A stretch of DNA of 64,000 nucleotides from an uncultured Poribacteria bacterium (lineage in GTDB: Bacteria; Poribacteria; WGA-4E; WGA-3G): the NCBI GenBank assembly GCA_951813545.1, contig OX638352.1, positions 4,604,835 to 4,668,834 on the forward strand, written 5' to 3'. A program made the translations under genes and the position numbers. Under the pieces are notes generated by a model, which was given only the letters and a program-made list of their open reading frames with translations, did not search any database and was not told the origin of the DNA. Shown piece by piece: positions 1-7,889 of this stretch. Every line of letters begins with the position of its first letter. The first letter of the stretch is position 1.

Positions 1-707
1 GCCATCCATCCATCATTCTTTGCCATTATAGAGGCGATGCGGAGGGCATAGCATTTTTTGCCGAGCAGGGCGTTCCCACCATAGCCACTACCGTAGGACC
101 AGATGGAACGTTCCTCGGGAAAATGAACGATATATTTATTATCCGCATTGCATGGCCAGACAACGTCATCTTGTCCGGGGTCGAGTGGCATTCCGACGGA
201 GTGCAAACACGGCACAAAATCACCTTCTTCACCTAAAATATCTAACACTGCGCTACCCATGCGTGTCATGATCCGCATGTTAACGACGACGTACGGGGAA
301 TCGCTGATTTCGACACCGATATGTGAAATAGGTGAACCGAGGGGTCCCATGCTGAACGGCACAACGTACATCGTCCTGCCTTTCATGCAACCCTTGAAAA
401 GCCCTTTGAGCGTCGCTTTCATCTCATCTGGATCGTGCCAATTGTTTGTTGGTCCTGCTTCAAGCGGTGTTTTCGCGCAGATGAACGTTCTGTCTTCAAC
501 GCGTGCGACATCAGCAGGGCTGGAACGCGCCAGATAACTGCCCGGGCGTTTCTCTGGATCTAATCGGACGAAAGTCCCTTTTTGGACTAATTCTTCACAG
601 AGTCGATCGTTTTCTTCTTGAGAACCGTCACACCAGTAAATAGAATCGGGTTGGCAGAGCTCGGCTGCTTCTTTGACCCAATTCTGTAATTTCTTGTTTT
701 CCGTCAT
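1..707 (-). CDS. pckG: GTP-dependent phosphoenolpyruvate carboxykinase, N-terminal part
   Basis: Converts oxaloacetate and GTP to phosphoenolpyruvate, GDP and CO2 in gluconeogenesis; cytoplasmic. About 235 N-terminal residues are visible; the gene runs off the left edge, so roughly the C-terminal 60 percent (P-loop and catalytic Cys) is not seen. The translation carries typical GTP-PEPCK signatures: YWCDGS near the start, ARVEDRTFIC, MYVVPFSMGPLGSP, and SYGSGYGGNALLGKKC followed by ALRIAS near the edge. The start at 707 is preceded by GGAGG seven bases upstream. It stands alone with a 440-base gap before the next gene on the same strand. The assignment to the GTP family rather than the ATP family is secure from these motifs. 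Confidence 0.93.
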   Translation of the reverse strand, partial: MTENKKLQNWVKEAAELCQPDSIYWCDGSQEENDRLCEELVQKGTFVRLDPEKRPGSYLARSSPADVARVEDRTFICAKTPLEAGPTNNWHDPDEMKATLKGLFKGCMKGRTMYVVPFSMGPLGSPISHIGVEISDSPYVVVNMRIMTRMGSAVLDILGEEGDFVPCLHSVGMPLDPGQDDVVWPCNADNKYIVHFPEERSIWSYGSGYGGNALLGKKCYALRIASIMAKNDGWM

Positions 708-733
708 TTAAACCTCCACTTGTTAGTTAAATT

Positions 734-936
734 AACGTGAGTTTGAAAAAAGTAACGTGAGTTGGAAACCGGCTACATTCTCAGACGACGGCGCTGGATT
801 GTTGGGTTTCGCTCTGCCTATTTCCATGAATATGTCCTTGAAAAGCACGTTTTTTGGATGAACTGAAGGGTTCTTGATCTTTCCGCGCTCTACCCAACCT
901 ACGGGACCCTTTAATTTTTATTATCAAACTCACGTT
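734..936. repeat. Intergenic segment bounded by 13-bp inverted repeats (family E)
   Basis: AACGTGAGTTTGA at 734-746 is the exact reverse complement of 924-936. A related pair lies at 22305-22317 and 22539-22551 with two mismatches. Both sit in gene-free stretches, so this may be a small non-autonomous element. The rest of the 708-1147 gap holds a partial family A repeat end near 1017-1040 and no convincing gene. Confidence 0.4.
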
Positions 937-1147
937 TAAATTACGTTTGTTACTGCTCGTATATATTTTATAACATATTTCTTCACTTGGCAAATTTTAA
1001 AAGAGTAGGGTAATTTGTGGTAGATTTTAGAATTGCTAATACACCATGGTTTTCGGTTTTTTATTTGTCTTAGGCGCGAAGTCGCTCCTATAGAAAAAGG
1101 AGTCGGGACTTGGAAATCCTTCCTACAGGGGAGTTATAAGAAGAAGG

Positions 1148-3064
1148 CTAAAACGCCGCGCCTAAGTTAACATGGATTTTCCCTCGCAGTGGGGAATCTC
1201 CTGCGGCGAGTCCGTAATTGATGCGTAAGATGCCGCCTCTGGATTCAAGTCTCGCCCCAAATCCGTAGCCGACTCGGAGTTTGTCGAAGACAGATGGGGT
1301 TTCAATCAGGGTGACAGCACCTAAATCTGTGAAGACGAAAATTTGCGAATCGGGTCCGACGAGGAATCGGTATTCAAGGTTCGCGTGTACACGCCGCGGT
1401 CCAGAGAACCAATCTTCATCATATCCGCGTAACGTGGTCGCGCCGCCAAGGTAGAAAAGTTCGGTTGGTGGAATGTTGACACCCCACGCCGCTGCGCCGT
1501 GGAGTTCAACGGCAATCGTCTGTTTCCGCCATGTTGGGAAATATTGCTGCAGGGAGAGCCATGCTTTCCGAAGACGAAAATCGCTCCGCGACACTTCAAA
1601 GGCGATGCTGTCCCGTCGTCCACGTGTTGGGTTCAGGAAGTAGTCGCGGGTATCCCGTGTCAGCCGGAGGGTGAGGCTATACTTCGTTCCACTATACGCA
1701 TCTGTTTGGATTGATGTAATGGGACTTGGATCGGAAAAGAGCGGCGTTTGGGTGTTGAGTGGGGGAATTGTTGTCGGAGGTAGACTGGCAGAAGTTGGTA
1801 CGTTAATCTGTTTATATCCTAACGTCATGGTTCCTTCAAAGACGCGTCCGAAGTTCGTCGTCGCGCTCACATTTCCCGATCGTTCTTCGGAGACTGTTTC
1901 AGTGGTAAGTTGTTCTCTGTTTGAACGCTGCTGTTTGAGTTGTCCATACTCTATGCCGATTGTTAAAGGTTTACCGAACATCCACGGCTCTGCGTAACCG
2001 AGCCGAAAAATCTTGAGCAGACCTGATTTCCAATAGAAGTTAAACTGTCTCCCCGTTCCTAATAGATTGGTTTCTCTGGCTTCAGCCACCCCTGTGAGTT
2101 GTGGTGCTGCATCCGTTTCAGATTCTGGTGGTGCGTATCCGATGACAAAACTCAATTGTCCTGTCTTTGCTTCGGTTACCCGCGCATGGAAGTTGATTTT
2201 ATCTTCTGTGTTGCCTGCTTCCAACACATTCGGATTAACTTGATAGAAATACCCTAAATTTCGTAGACGACGATAACTTGTGTCGATGTCGCGTTGATCG
2301 AAGTTTTGGTCCGGTTTCACCCGGATTTCTCGCAGGACTACCCTTGTTTTTGTTTTTTCGAGTCCGCTGACTTTGACTTCGCCGATCCTCACCTGTGCGC
2401 CTTCGCGGATGTTCAATTTGAAGTCAACAGTACCTGTTTCCGATGAGAATTGGAAGTCTTGCGGGGCAATCTCAACTTTCGGGTATCCGTGTTCGCTGTA
2501 CAGAGCTTGAACGCGTTCAATACTACGTTCCAATGCGACCTGTGTAAAAAGTTTTCCCTGTTTTAAACCGAGTTCATCACGAATTTCAGTTTCCGAAAAG
2601 CGTTGATTTCCGGTGAGTGTGAGTGTGCCTGTGCGGATCTGTTTACCTTCGACAACTTCTACTGTAATAGACACGTGGGCTTCGTTATCGGACTGTCCGA
2701 TTCTCGAAGTTGGCGTAACCTCAGAGGACGTTTCTGCGAACACAAAACCTGCTTCCTGATACGCCGTGACGATGCGTTCAAACCCTTCTATAATCTCCGA
2801 ACGCGAATATGCTTTTTCTTCTTCCCATCCGAATAGATTTTTCAATTTCTTCTGGTTTAAATGTTCGTTCCCATTAAAACGGAGTTGATGAATACGGTAG
2901 CGTGATTCAGCCTTGTCTTCTGCTTCCGTGTCGGATGTTGCTATTTCTGTGGTAGTGTCCTGTTCTATGCTATCGGAACCGTATAGCGTTTCGGAGGTAC
3001 TCATTAAACAAAGAAGTAGTCCGCTGAAAAGTAATATGATTCGTGGGAGTTGGGGACTAAGCAT
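1148..3064 (-). CDS. Omp85/BamA-type outer membrane assembly protein
   Basis: Probable outer-membrane beta-barrel assembly or translocation protein. The 638 residues begin with a hydrophobic signal peptide (to about residue 30), followed by three POTRA-like repeats (about residues 55-300, with the repeated pattern of an I-x-V-x-G element and RxxxxLGYF helix), and a C-terminal barrel of about 330 residues. The barrel has the family hallmark LRGYDEDWFSG loop and ends in Phe. Classical BamA is near 800 residues with five POTRA domains, so this is a shorter Omp85 member, possibly a BamA paralogue or TamA-like. GGAG precedes the ATG at 3064. It is a single gene flanked by long intergenic gaps. Confidence 0.85.
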   Translation of the reverse strand: MLSPQLPRIILLFSGLLLCLMSTSETLYGSDSIEQDTTTEIATSDTEAEDKAESRYRIHQLRFNGNEHLNQKKLKNLFGWEEEKAYSRSEIIEGFERIVTAYQEAGFVFAETSSEVTPTSRIGQSDNEAHVSITVEVVEGKQIRTGTLTLTGNQRFSETEIRDELGLKQGKLFTQVALERSIERVQALYSEHGYPKVEIAPQDFQFSSETGTVDFKLNIREGAQVRIGEVKVSGLEKTKTRVVLREIRVKPDQNFDQRDIDTSYRRLRNLGYFYQVNPNVLEAGNTEDKINFHARVTEAKTGQLSFVIGYAPPESETDAAPQLTGVAEARETNLLGTGRQFNFYWKSGLLKIFRLGYAEPWMFGKPLTIGIEYGQLKQQRSNREQLTTETVSEERSGNVSATTNFGRVFEGTMTLGYKQINVPTSASLPPTTIPPLNTQTPLFSDPSPITSIQTDAYSGTKYSLTLRLTRDTRDYFLNPTRGRRDSIAFEVSRSDFRLRKAWLSLQQYFPTWRKQTIAVELHGAAAWGVNIPPTELFYLGGATTLRGYDEDWFSGPRRVHANLEYRFLVGPDSQIFVFTDLGAVTLIETPSVFDKLRVGYGFGARLESRGGILRINYGLAAGDSPLRGKIHVNLGAAF

Positions 3065-3239
3065 CTATTATCTCCAGCAAACCTGTATCTATATCAAGGA
3101 AGTATTTTAACATGTGCGATGTGTTAAAAGCAAATGATCCGTTCGTGTAGGATGGACCTCCCGGTCGCGATATCCACTTTGTAAAATCAATTTTCAGATG
3201 GCAATTTAAAGGATATGTTCCGAGTAAACAAGAAAAAAT

Positions 3240-3268
3240 TTGATAAAATTCCGTAAATGTGGTATCAT
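3240..3268 (+). promoter_or_regulatory. Sigma70-type promoter upstream of the radical SAM gene
   Basis: TTGATA at 3240-3245 and TATCAT at 3263-3268 are separated by exactly 17 bases. The predicted start near 3275 leaves a leader of about 225 bases before the gene at 3500, now occupied by the inserted element at 3293-3417. Confidence 0.6.
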
Positions 3269-3282
3269 ATTAAGCAGAAATT

Positions 3283-3427
3283 GTTAGATTTACGACTTGT
3301 GCTAGTTGTTTTCTCGATCCTTTGTGAATCAAGGGTTCGCTCGTTCCGTGATAAAATTCAAAGATGTCGTTCGCGCATAAGCAAACTCTATAAAGACAAA
3401 ATTAACTAGCACAGCGCGTTAGATTTA
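3283..3427. mobile_element. 125-bp insertion with 10-bp direct repeats and inverted ends
   Basis: GTTAGATTTA occurs at 3283-3292 and again at 3418-3427, like a target duplication. Just inside, TGTGCTAGTT (3298-3307) is the exact reverse complement of AACTAGCACA (3404-3413). The combination suggests a MITE-sized insertion in the leader of the radical SAM gene. A structured leader RNA closed by the same helix is the alternative reading. Confidence 0.55.
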
Positions 3428-3499
3428 TAATTTATTCAAGAGATTTCAACACGTACCACGATCATGAAAGTTACGCCCACAAGGAGATAAGTATATATT

Positions 3500-5482
3500 A
3501 TGCCAAATGCTTTATTTGTTTATCCGAAGTTTCCGCCGTCTTATTGGGGCTTTAAGTACGCCTTGGAATTTCTTGGTAAGAGATCATCAATGCCCCCACT
3601 TGGATTATTGACGATAGCCGGAATGTTCCCCGAAAATTATGCGTTAAAGGTCGTTGATATAAATATTGAACCGCTGACTGATGCGCATCTCCAGTGGGCA
3701 GATGTTGTACTGACATCGACAATGATTGTTCAAAAAGACTCGCTCTATGAAGTCGCGGAGCGTTGTAATCAAGCCGGCGTACCGATTATTGCTGGTGGTC
3801 CACATCCGACCTCCTACTATGATAACATCAAAGAGGAGACTGATGCCGAGATTGACCATTTTCTCTTTGGTGAGGTTGAAGAGATCTTTGAGGACTTCTT
3901 AACCGATTTTGAGAGCGGTAGTGCAAAGGAGATTTATCGCGAGACCCGCAAACCGGATATCACCATAACGCCTCCGCCTCGTTACGATCTCATTGATATC
4001 AACGCTTACGGGTCGATGGCACTCCAGTTTTCGCGTGGATGTCCTTTCAATTGCGAATTTTGCGATATTACAAAGTTATTCGGGCGCGTGCCGCGCACGA
4101 AGAGCAATGAGCAGATGCTTGCCGAGTTTGAAATGCTCTATAAACTCGGTTGGGATGGTGCTATGTTTGTTGTTGATGATAACTTTATCGGCAACAAGCG
4201 CGACGCGATGCGCTTACTTCCAGCTGTCAAGCAGTGGCAAGAAGAACGCCAATACCCGTTCTCACTCTTCACTGAAGCGACTGTAAACCTCGTTGAGATT
4301 CCTGAGATGCTTGACGCGATGAGTAATGCCGGGTTTAACATGGTGTTCCTCGGCATCGAAACTCCTAATGATGAAGCACTCCTCACCACTTCCAAAGGAC
4401 AGAATACCAGCAAAGAGGAGGACGCGGGTAGTTATCTCCTGCGTGCTATCAGGAAGATACAGAGCAAAGGAATAGAAGTCACAGGCGGATTTATCATAGG
4501 ACTGGATGGCGATACCGAGTTTGATTCTCACATCAATTTTATTCAGAAAGCCGGTATACCAATGGCGATGGCAGGTTTGCTCACTGCTTTGAAGGAGACA
4601 GACCTTTGGCATCGGTTGAAACAGGAAGACCGATTACTTGTAGAGTCCAGTGGAAATAATACCGACATGAGCCTTAATTTCGTGCCGGAAATGCCGCGCG
4701 AGGAACTCCTTTCGGAGTATCGGCGTGTGGTTTCTACACTCTATGACCCCACTTTGAAGAACTATTTTGCTCGGTGTTTAACCTTGCTTGAGCATATGCC
4801 TCAGACTTCACACAATGTGAGACCTATTCAGATGGAGGAGTTGCTCGCATTTATCCGTTCAGTTCGGCGACAACTTTTTTCCAGACAGGGTTTGGAGTAC
4901 GCTCGGTATTTAGTGAAGACCCTCAAAGACTATCCGAAGATGTTCCCTGAAGCGGTGCGGTTGGCAGTCATGGGTTACCATTTGGAGAAGACGACGCGTA
5001 ACACTATTGCTGTTGAGGATTTCAGGAAATTCTTGGATCACGAAATGGATACGTTTAAGGAAGAGGTTTCGCAATTCGCTCAAGCCCAGGGTGACCGGAT
5101 GAATGAGATGCAGAGTTATTCGCGGAAACTCTTTACACGCGTGAGGAAGGAATACGATTCAATTCACGAGGATTTTCGATACGCGGCGTATAGTGCGCTT
5201 GCCGGTTTTCAGAAATCGATGTTCAAGGAATACTTGGACGCAGAACTGAGTGCTTTTAAAGATGCTGTCAGCACTTTCGCGAAGGCACAGACTGAAAGGC
5301 TCGGTGAACTCCAAACGTATGTCCACAATCTCTTTGCCCGCGTCCGTGCCCAACACGAACAACTCCATGACGATTTCAAGCAGAACGTCCAGGAAACCTT
5401 TGACGCTTTCCATGACTCCGTCAATGGGCATTTAGAACAACTCTTTGGCTCTGTTCCTGTGCAGATTGAGGGGCTTAGCTAG
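3500..5482 (+). CDS. B12-binding radical SAM protein with duplicated C-terminal coiled-coil tail
   Basis: Cobalamin-dependent radical SAM enzyme, probably a methyltransferase or C-C bond enzyme; substrate unknown. Residues 1-140 form a B12-binding Rossmann-like domain (GGPHPTSYY region). The radical SAM core has the cluster motif CPFNCEFC, with Cys at 181, 185 and 188, followed by LFTEATVNL and GFNMVFLGIETP, typical of the subgroup with a DUF4070-type extension. Residues about 509-563 and 575-629 are a tandem duplication (FRKFLDHEMDTF against FKEYLDAELSAF) predicted to be helical; this tail is not standard for the family. AAGGAG lies before the ATG. The double ATPase gene starts 8 bases after the stop, so the two are likely cotranscribed. 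Confidence 0.88.
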   Translation: MPNALFVYPKFPPSYWGFKYALEFLGKRSSMPPLGLLTIAGMFPENYALKVVDINIEPLTDAHLQWADVVLTSTMIVQKDSLYEVAERCNQAGVPIIAGGPHPTSYYDNIKEETDAEIDHFLFGEVEEIFEDFLTDFESGSAKEIYRETRKPDITITPPPRYDLIDINAYGSMALQFSRGCPFNCEFCDITKLFGRVPRTKSNEQMLAEFEMLYKLGWDGAMFVVDDNFIGNKRDAMRLLPAVKQWQEERQYPFSLFTEATVNLVEIPEMLDAMSNAGFNMVFLGIETPNDEALLTTSKGQNTSKEEDAGSYLLRAIRKIQSKGIEVTGGFIIGLDGDTEFDSHINFIQKAGIPMAMAGLLTALKETDLWHRLKQEDRLLVESSGNNTDMSLNFVPEMPREELLSEYRRVVSTLYDPTLKNYFARCLTLLEHMPQTSHNVRPIQMEELLAFIRSVRRQLFSRQGLEYARYLVKTLKDYPKMFPEAVRLAVMGYHLEKTTRNTIAVEDFRKFLDHEMDTFKEEVSQFAQAQGDRMNEMQSYSRKLFTRVRKEYDSIHEDFRYAAYSALAGFQKSMFKEYLDAELSAFKDAVSTFAKAQTERLGELQTYVHNLFARVRAQHEQLHDDFKQNVQETFDAFHDSVNGHLEQLFGSVPVQIEGLS

Positions 5483-5489
5483 CGGGATC

Positions 5490-7004
5490 ATGGCATTTAT
5501 TGAGATAGAGAATCTCGGTTTTACCTACCCGAGTCGTGATGCGCCGACACTACGCGACATTACAGCTCACGTTCCTTCCGGAGCGTTTGTGCTGTTGACA
5601 GGTCCAACAGGGTGCGGTAAATCCACTTTGCTGCGGACGTTGAATGGCTTAATCCCACACGCATCAGCAGGAACGCTTACAGGGGCAGTCTGCCTCAATG
5701 GCAAGGATGTCGCCACACAACCGCTCGTTACCACATGCCAACAAGTAGCACTCCTCTTCCAAAATCCCGACGATCAGCTTTTTTGTACGTTAGTTGAAGA
5801 TGAAATTGCCTTTGGGCTTGAAAATCTCGGTTTCCCCCCGGAAGAAATTAAAAGACGAATTACTGTTGCCTTAGAACAGGTAGGACTGCCTGAATTTGCG
5901 TCGCGGGAGATTACCTCGCTTTCCGGTGGTCAGAAGCAGCGTGTTGCGCTTGCTGCTGTCTGTGCAATGCAGCCACAAGCCTTGCTTTTAGACGAACCGA
6001 CGAGTCACCTTGATCCTAAGGGGACGCGTGACATTCTCGATATCGTTAGGCATCTCAATCGGGAAATGGGTATAACGGTCATCTTGGCGACCCATCGAAC
6101 GAAGGAAGTCGCTCCCTTGTGTGACCGTGTATGGCTAATGGATGAAGGACAACTGTGCTTGGATTTACCGAAGACGGAGGCGTTTCAAAACTTCACCTTA
6201 TATCAGCGTTTAGGTGTGCAGATACCAGAAACTGAAAATTCACCCGTAGATACTCTTCTTAAACGCAATCACGAAGTAGCATCACGAGACCCTCTCCTCA
6301 GTATCCAAGCGCTTGAGTTCCGTTATCCAAACACTGATGCCGATGCGGTACGTTCCATTTCTTGTGAGGTGTCTTGCGGAGAAGTCGTCGCTATTATGGG
6401 GGCGAACGGCTCCGGTAAAACAAGCTTGATTCATCTCATTGCTGGCTTGCTACGTCCATCGGCGGGCGAGGTGGCTATTGCTGGAAAGTTATCCCATCGT
6501 GTGAAACTTCATCGGTTAGCTGGCAAAGTCGGTATTGTTTTTCAGAATCCTGATTTACTGCTGCAGGCGGAAACTGTTCGTGATGAGGTCGCGTTCGGTC
6601 CTAAAAACCTCAAGTTCTCCACGCAGATTCTTGAAGACCGAGTCAACAGGACGCTCACCCAGTTTGACTTAGACAATTTTGACTCAGAGGCACCGTATTC
6701 GTTATCGCGTGGGCAGCGTCAGCGGGTTGCTGTCGCAGCAACGTTTTCATTACATCCGGACCTCTTCCTCCTCGATGAACCTACGACGGGTCAAGATGCA
6801 CAGCATCTCCATCAGTTGATGGACGAACTCTGTGATGAAATCCAGCAGGAAGATAAAACCCTCATTTTCGCAACGCACGACACGGAACTCACCTTGAAAT
6901 ACGCGCACCGCGTTCTCCTATTACGCGAGGGTGAATTAATTTTTGATGGTGCACCCCGGACCGCCTTTGCTAACCCGGAACTCCTACAGCAAGCGTCACT
7001 ATAA
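5490..7004 (+). CDS. ECF-type ABC transporter ATPase, two fused ATPase domains
   Basis: Energy-coupling-factor type ATPase that would drive vitamin or metal uptake with EcfT and an S subunit. One polypeptide of 504 residues carries two complete ATPase domains: Walker A GPTGCGKST and GANGSGKTS, Q-loops LLFQNPDDQLF and VFQNPDLLLQ, signatures LSGGQKQ and LSRGQRQ, Walker B ALLLDEPTS and LFLLDEPTT. The NPDDQLF Q-loop and early/late pairing resemble EcfA1-EcfA2 fusions. The ATG at 5490 is preferred because it follows the upstream stop and has GCGGG before it; an in-frame start at 5445 would overlap the previous gene. No EcfT or S component is present in the window. Confidence 0.88.
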   Translation: MAFIEIENLGFTYPSRDAPTLRDITAHVPSGAFVLLTGPTGCGKSTLLRTLNGLIPHASAGTLTGAVCLNGKDVATQPLVTTCQQVALLFQNPDDQLFCTLVEDEIAFGLENLGFPPEEIKRRITVALEQVGLPEFASREITSLSGGQKQRVALAAVCAMQPQALLLDEPTSHLDPKGTRDILDIVRHLNREMGITVILATHRTKEVAPLCDRVWLMDEGQLCLDLPKTEAFQNFTLYQRLGVQIPETENSPVDTLLKRNHEVASRDPLLSIQALEFRYPNTDADAVRSISCEVSCGEVVAIMGANGSGKTSLIHLIAGLLRPSAGEVAIAGKLSHRVKLHRLAGKVGIVFQNPDLLLQAETVRDEVAFGPKNLKFSTQILEDRVNRTLTQFDLDNFDSEAPYSLSRGQRQRVAVAATFSLHPDLFLLDEPTTGQDAQHLHQLMDELCDEIQQEDKTLIFATHDTELTLKYAHRVLLLREGELIFDGAPRTAFANPELLQQASL

Positions 7005-7245
7005 TTGCTGCCTTCCTACTCGTTAATAAGTTTCCAACGGCTATAAAAATTTCATTATAACTCCCTTGATGGGTTCTGTTCATTGTCATGTAATGTAAAC
7101 ACAGTCTATTGCAGAAACGTTGTAACAGATTAGATGTTCTTGGGTTGGACGTGCTGATCGAAGGATAACTACTTTGAATTGTGGTAGATGAATCGACTAA
7201 AAAAGTAGAGACATTTTGTATGCATACCTATTGATGATGTATTAT
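7005..7245. other. Gene-free stretch
   Basis: AT-rich sequence after the ATPase gene. I see no convincing gene, RNA or clear terminator hairpin before the repeat block that starts near 7246. Confidence 0.5.
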
Positions 7246-7304
7246 TATAGTAAAGTTTAGAATTAATTAGACACTCTGCATCGGTGCGGTTAGGAAACCT
7301 CACC

Positions 7305-7562
7305 ATAGGTGTCAATTTAGCGATTTTTCCGTTAATTTTTCGCCATAAATCTCTACAGATACCGCCCCTACGGGGAAACCTAGGTCTGTGAGGTCCCGTT
7401 TTTCTACACAGATACTGAAGAAATACCCAAGCAAATAAACCCTACGGGATTCAAGAGGTGTTTGAAATCTTCAAGGTTGCTGTGTAAAACTCGGTTCGGT
7501 TAGGAAACCGCACCTACCGGTCTGGGACTGCGACGGTTGTTTCTTCTTAAATTGACAGTTAT
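7305..7562. repeat. Family B repeat, copy 1
   Basis: Begins ATAGGTGTCAATTTAG and ends TTAAATTGACAGTTAT, an imperfect inverted pair. The interior holds CCGCCCCTACGGGG and AAATAAACCCTACGGGA segments shared with copies at 7585, 26481 and 51607. Confidence 0.6.
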
Positions 7563-7584
7563 GGTGCGGTTAGGAAACCTCACC

Positions 7585-7817
7585 ATAGGTGTCAATTTAG
7601 TGATTTCGCACGGTATTTTGTAGGAATGTTTCTACAAATGCCGCCCCTACGGGGCTTGGGTCTTTGCTCAGACACGCTTCTATAAACATATCGTCCCTAC
7701 GGGACTGAAGAGGGTTTCTGGCGTGTCCAAAGTTTATGGTTAAAACCCGGCGCAGTTGGAAACAGCGCCTACCGGTTTGGGGCTGCGACGGTTATTTTTT
7801 CTAAAATTGACAGTTAT
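7585..7817. repeat. Family B repeat, copy 2
   Basis: Same ends as copy 1 (ATAGGTGTCAATTTAG and CTAAAATTGACAGTTAT) and the GCCCCTACGGGGC hairpin inside. Arranged in direct tandem with copy 1, with the GGTGCGGTTAGGAAACC unit between them. Confidence 0.6.
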
Positions 7818-7889
7818 GGTGCGGTTAGGAAACCTCACCTACCGGGGGATGAAAGTGTCTATTTATTTTTAGGTTTCACTATAATTGTA

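Larger units (their letters stand above)
7246..7883. mobile_element. Family A MITE-like element carrying two family B copies
   Basis: The left end TATAGTAAAGTTTAGAATTA at 7246 and the right end AGTGTCTATTTATTT...TTTCACTATA, ending 7883, match the ends of the short copies at 27647-27764 and 58053-58170. The middle is filled by two family B elements (7305-7562 and 7585-7817), each flanked by a GGTGCGGTTAGGAAACCTCACC unit. No coding capacity. The DDE insertion sequence at 7890 landed directly at the right end. Confidence 0.6.

Noticed and set aside
781..993. 70-residue minus-strand reading frame
   Set aside because: No ribosome site, odd composition, overlaps inverted repeat ends; likely chance.
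3298..3413. Possible riboswitch in front of the B12-dependent gene
   Set aside because: The closing helix is attractive, but cobalamin riboswitch core motifs are missing and the 10-bp direct repeats outside fit an insertion better.
5445..5489. Upstream in-frame start for the ECF ATPase
   Set aside because: Overlaps the radical SAM gene; the ATG at 5490 fits the family N-terminus.
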